Made by a program: the position numbers and the translations under genes. From contig DAOWMX010000007.1 in assembly GCA_030642885.1 (NCBI GenBank), positions 1 to 21,777 of the forward strand: a stretch of 21,777 nucleotides of DNA, read 5' to 3'. Below are positions 21,487 to 21,777 of this stretch, one piece after another (within the stretch, counting starts at the first letter, position 1; each line of letters begins with the position of its first letter). Under the pieces are notes generated by a model that was not told where the DNA came from, searched no databases, and was given only the letters and a program-made list of their open reading frames with translations. Origin of the DNA: Anaerolineales bacterium. GTDB taxonomy: Bacteria; Chloroflexota; Anaerolineae; Anaerolineales; E44-bin32.

Positions 21487-21777
21487 TCAGTTTGTGTCTT
21501 TGTAGCCCTTTGGGTGGGTCTTGTGCCACTCCCAGGAGCTTGAGATGATCTGCTCGAGCTTGGGATACTTAGGCGACCAACCAAGGTCGCGCTGAATTTT
21601 TTCGGAGCTTGCTACGAGTCGAGGGGCATCACCGGGCCGTCGGGGAGCATCAAGGGCCGAGATCTCTTCTTCTGTGACATGCCGGGAGGCTTCGATGACC
21701 TCACGGACGGAGTAACCAGCCCCATTCCCAAGGTTGTATACCAAACGGTCTTGGGCCTCGAGCGCCTCTAAGCAGAG
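21487..21777 (-). CDS. galE: UDP-glucose 4-epimerase, C-terminal part (5' end outside window)
   Basis: The frame is open to the right edge and ends at TAA 21487; 96 residues are seen. The visible part, LEALEAQDRLVYNLGNGAGYSVREVIEASR, then APRRPGDAPRLVASSEKIQRDLGWSPKYPKLEQIISSSWEWHKTHPKGY, is the C-terminal substrate-binding end of GalE, including the family's YNLGNGxGYSV and RRPGDxxxLVAxxxKxxxxLGW patterns. The NAD-binding and catalytic Tyr/Lys region lies outside the window, so the family is clear but specificity (glucose, N-acetyl or uronic sugars) is not. Confidence 0.88.
   Translation of the reverse strand, partial: LCLEALEAQDRLVYNLGNGAGYSVREVIEASRHVTEEEISALDAPRRPGDAPRLVASSEKIQRDLGWSPKYPKLEQIISSSWEWHKTHPKGYKDTN

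Overview
The window reads as bacterial chromosome at roughly 50-55% GC, with no sign of phage, plasmid or insertion sequence. The gene set and protein style suggest a Chloroflexota bacterium, probably Anaerolineae-like: a SpoIIIAA/Ycf45-type R3H ATPase, PdxS/PdxT vitamin B6 synthesis, LiaF-like membrane proteins, a YhfC membrane protease and GAF histidine kinases. This is inferred from gene content only. No rRNA, tRNA, CRISPR array or transposase was seen.

Left block (1-3803, minus strand): a tightly packed operon read leftward. Order is pdxS (PLP synthase), a PNPOx-like flavoprotein, pdxT (PLP synthase glutaminase), a GNAT-like protein, and an AAA ATPase that runs off the left edge. Two junctions use ATGA stop/start overlaps. 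Opposite it, a YtrA-type GntR repressor is read rightward from a near-consensus promoter at 3890-3918.

Central block (4377-11007, plus strand): a gap of about 450 bp holds a terminator and two copies of the ParB-binding parS sequence, centres 25 bp apart. Then come a YhfC-type intramembrane metalloprotease, an ABC-2 exporter (ATPase and permease separated by a structured 141-bp gap), a membrane-anchored Ig-like/zinc-ribbon protein, a SAM methyltransferase with a zinc-ribbon tail, and two LiaI/LiaF-like membrane proteins.

Housekeeping block (11233-15777): a cytoplasmic sulfite-oxidase-like molybdoenzyme, Pcm (isoaspartyl repair), dnaN (sliding clamp, convergent with pcm across a strong hairpin), a divergent GAF histidine kinase, and an 85-aa protein resembling EF-Tu domain 2. 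dnaN lies about 8 kb from the parS pair, compatible with an origin-proximal location, but no DnaA-box cluster or dnaA is visible.

Right block (15894-21777, minus strand): an MFS transporter, a UPF0173 metal-dependent hydrolase with a near-perfect promoter, a small membrane protein whose 5' end is broken or lacks a normal start, a two-GAF histidine kinase overlapping nth (endonuclease III, possibly leaderless), and the C-terminal end of a galE-like gene.

The least expected element is the tandem parS pair. The rest is mostly recognisable families in an unusual arrangement.
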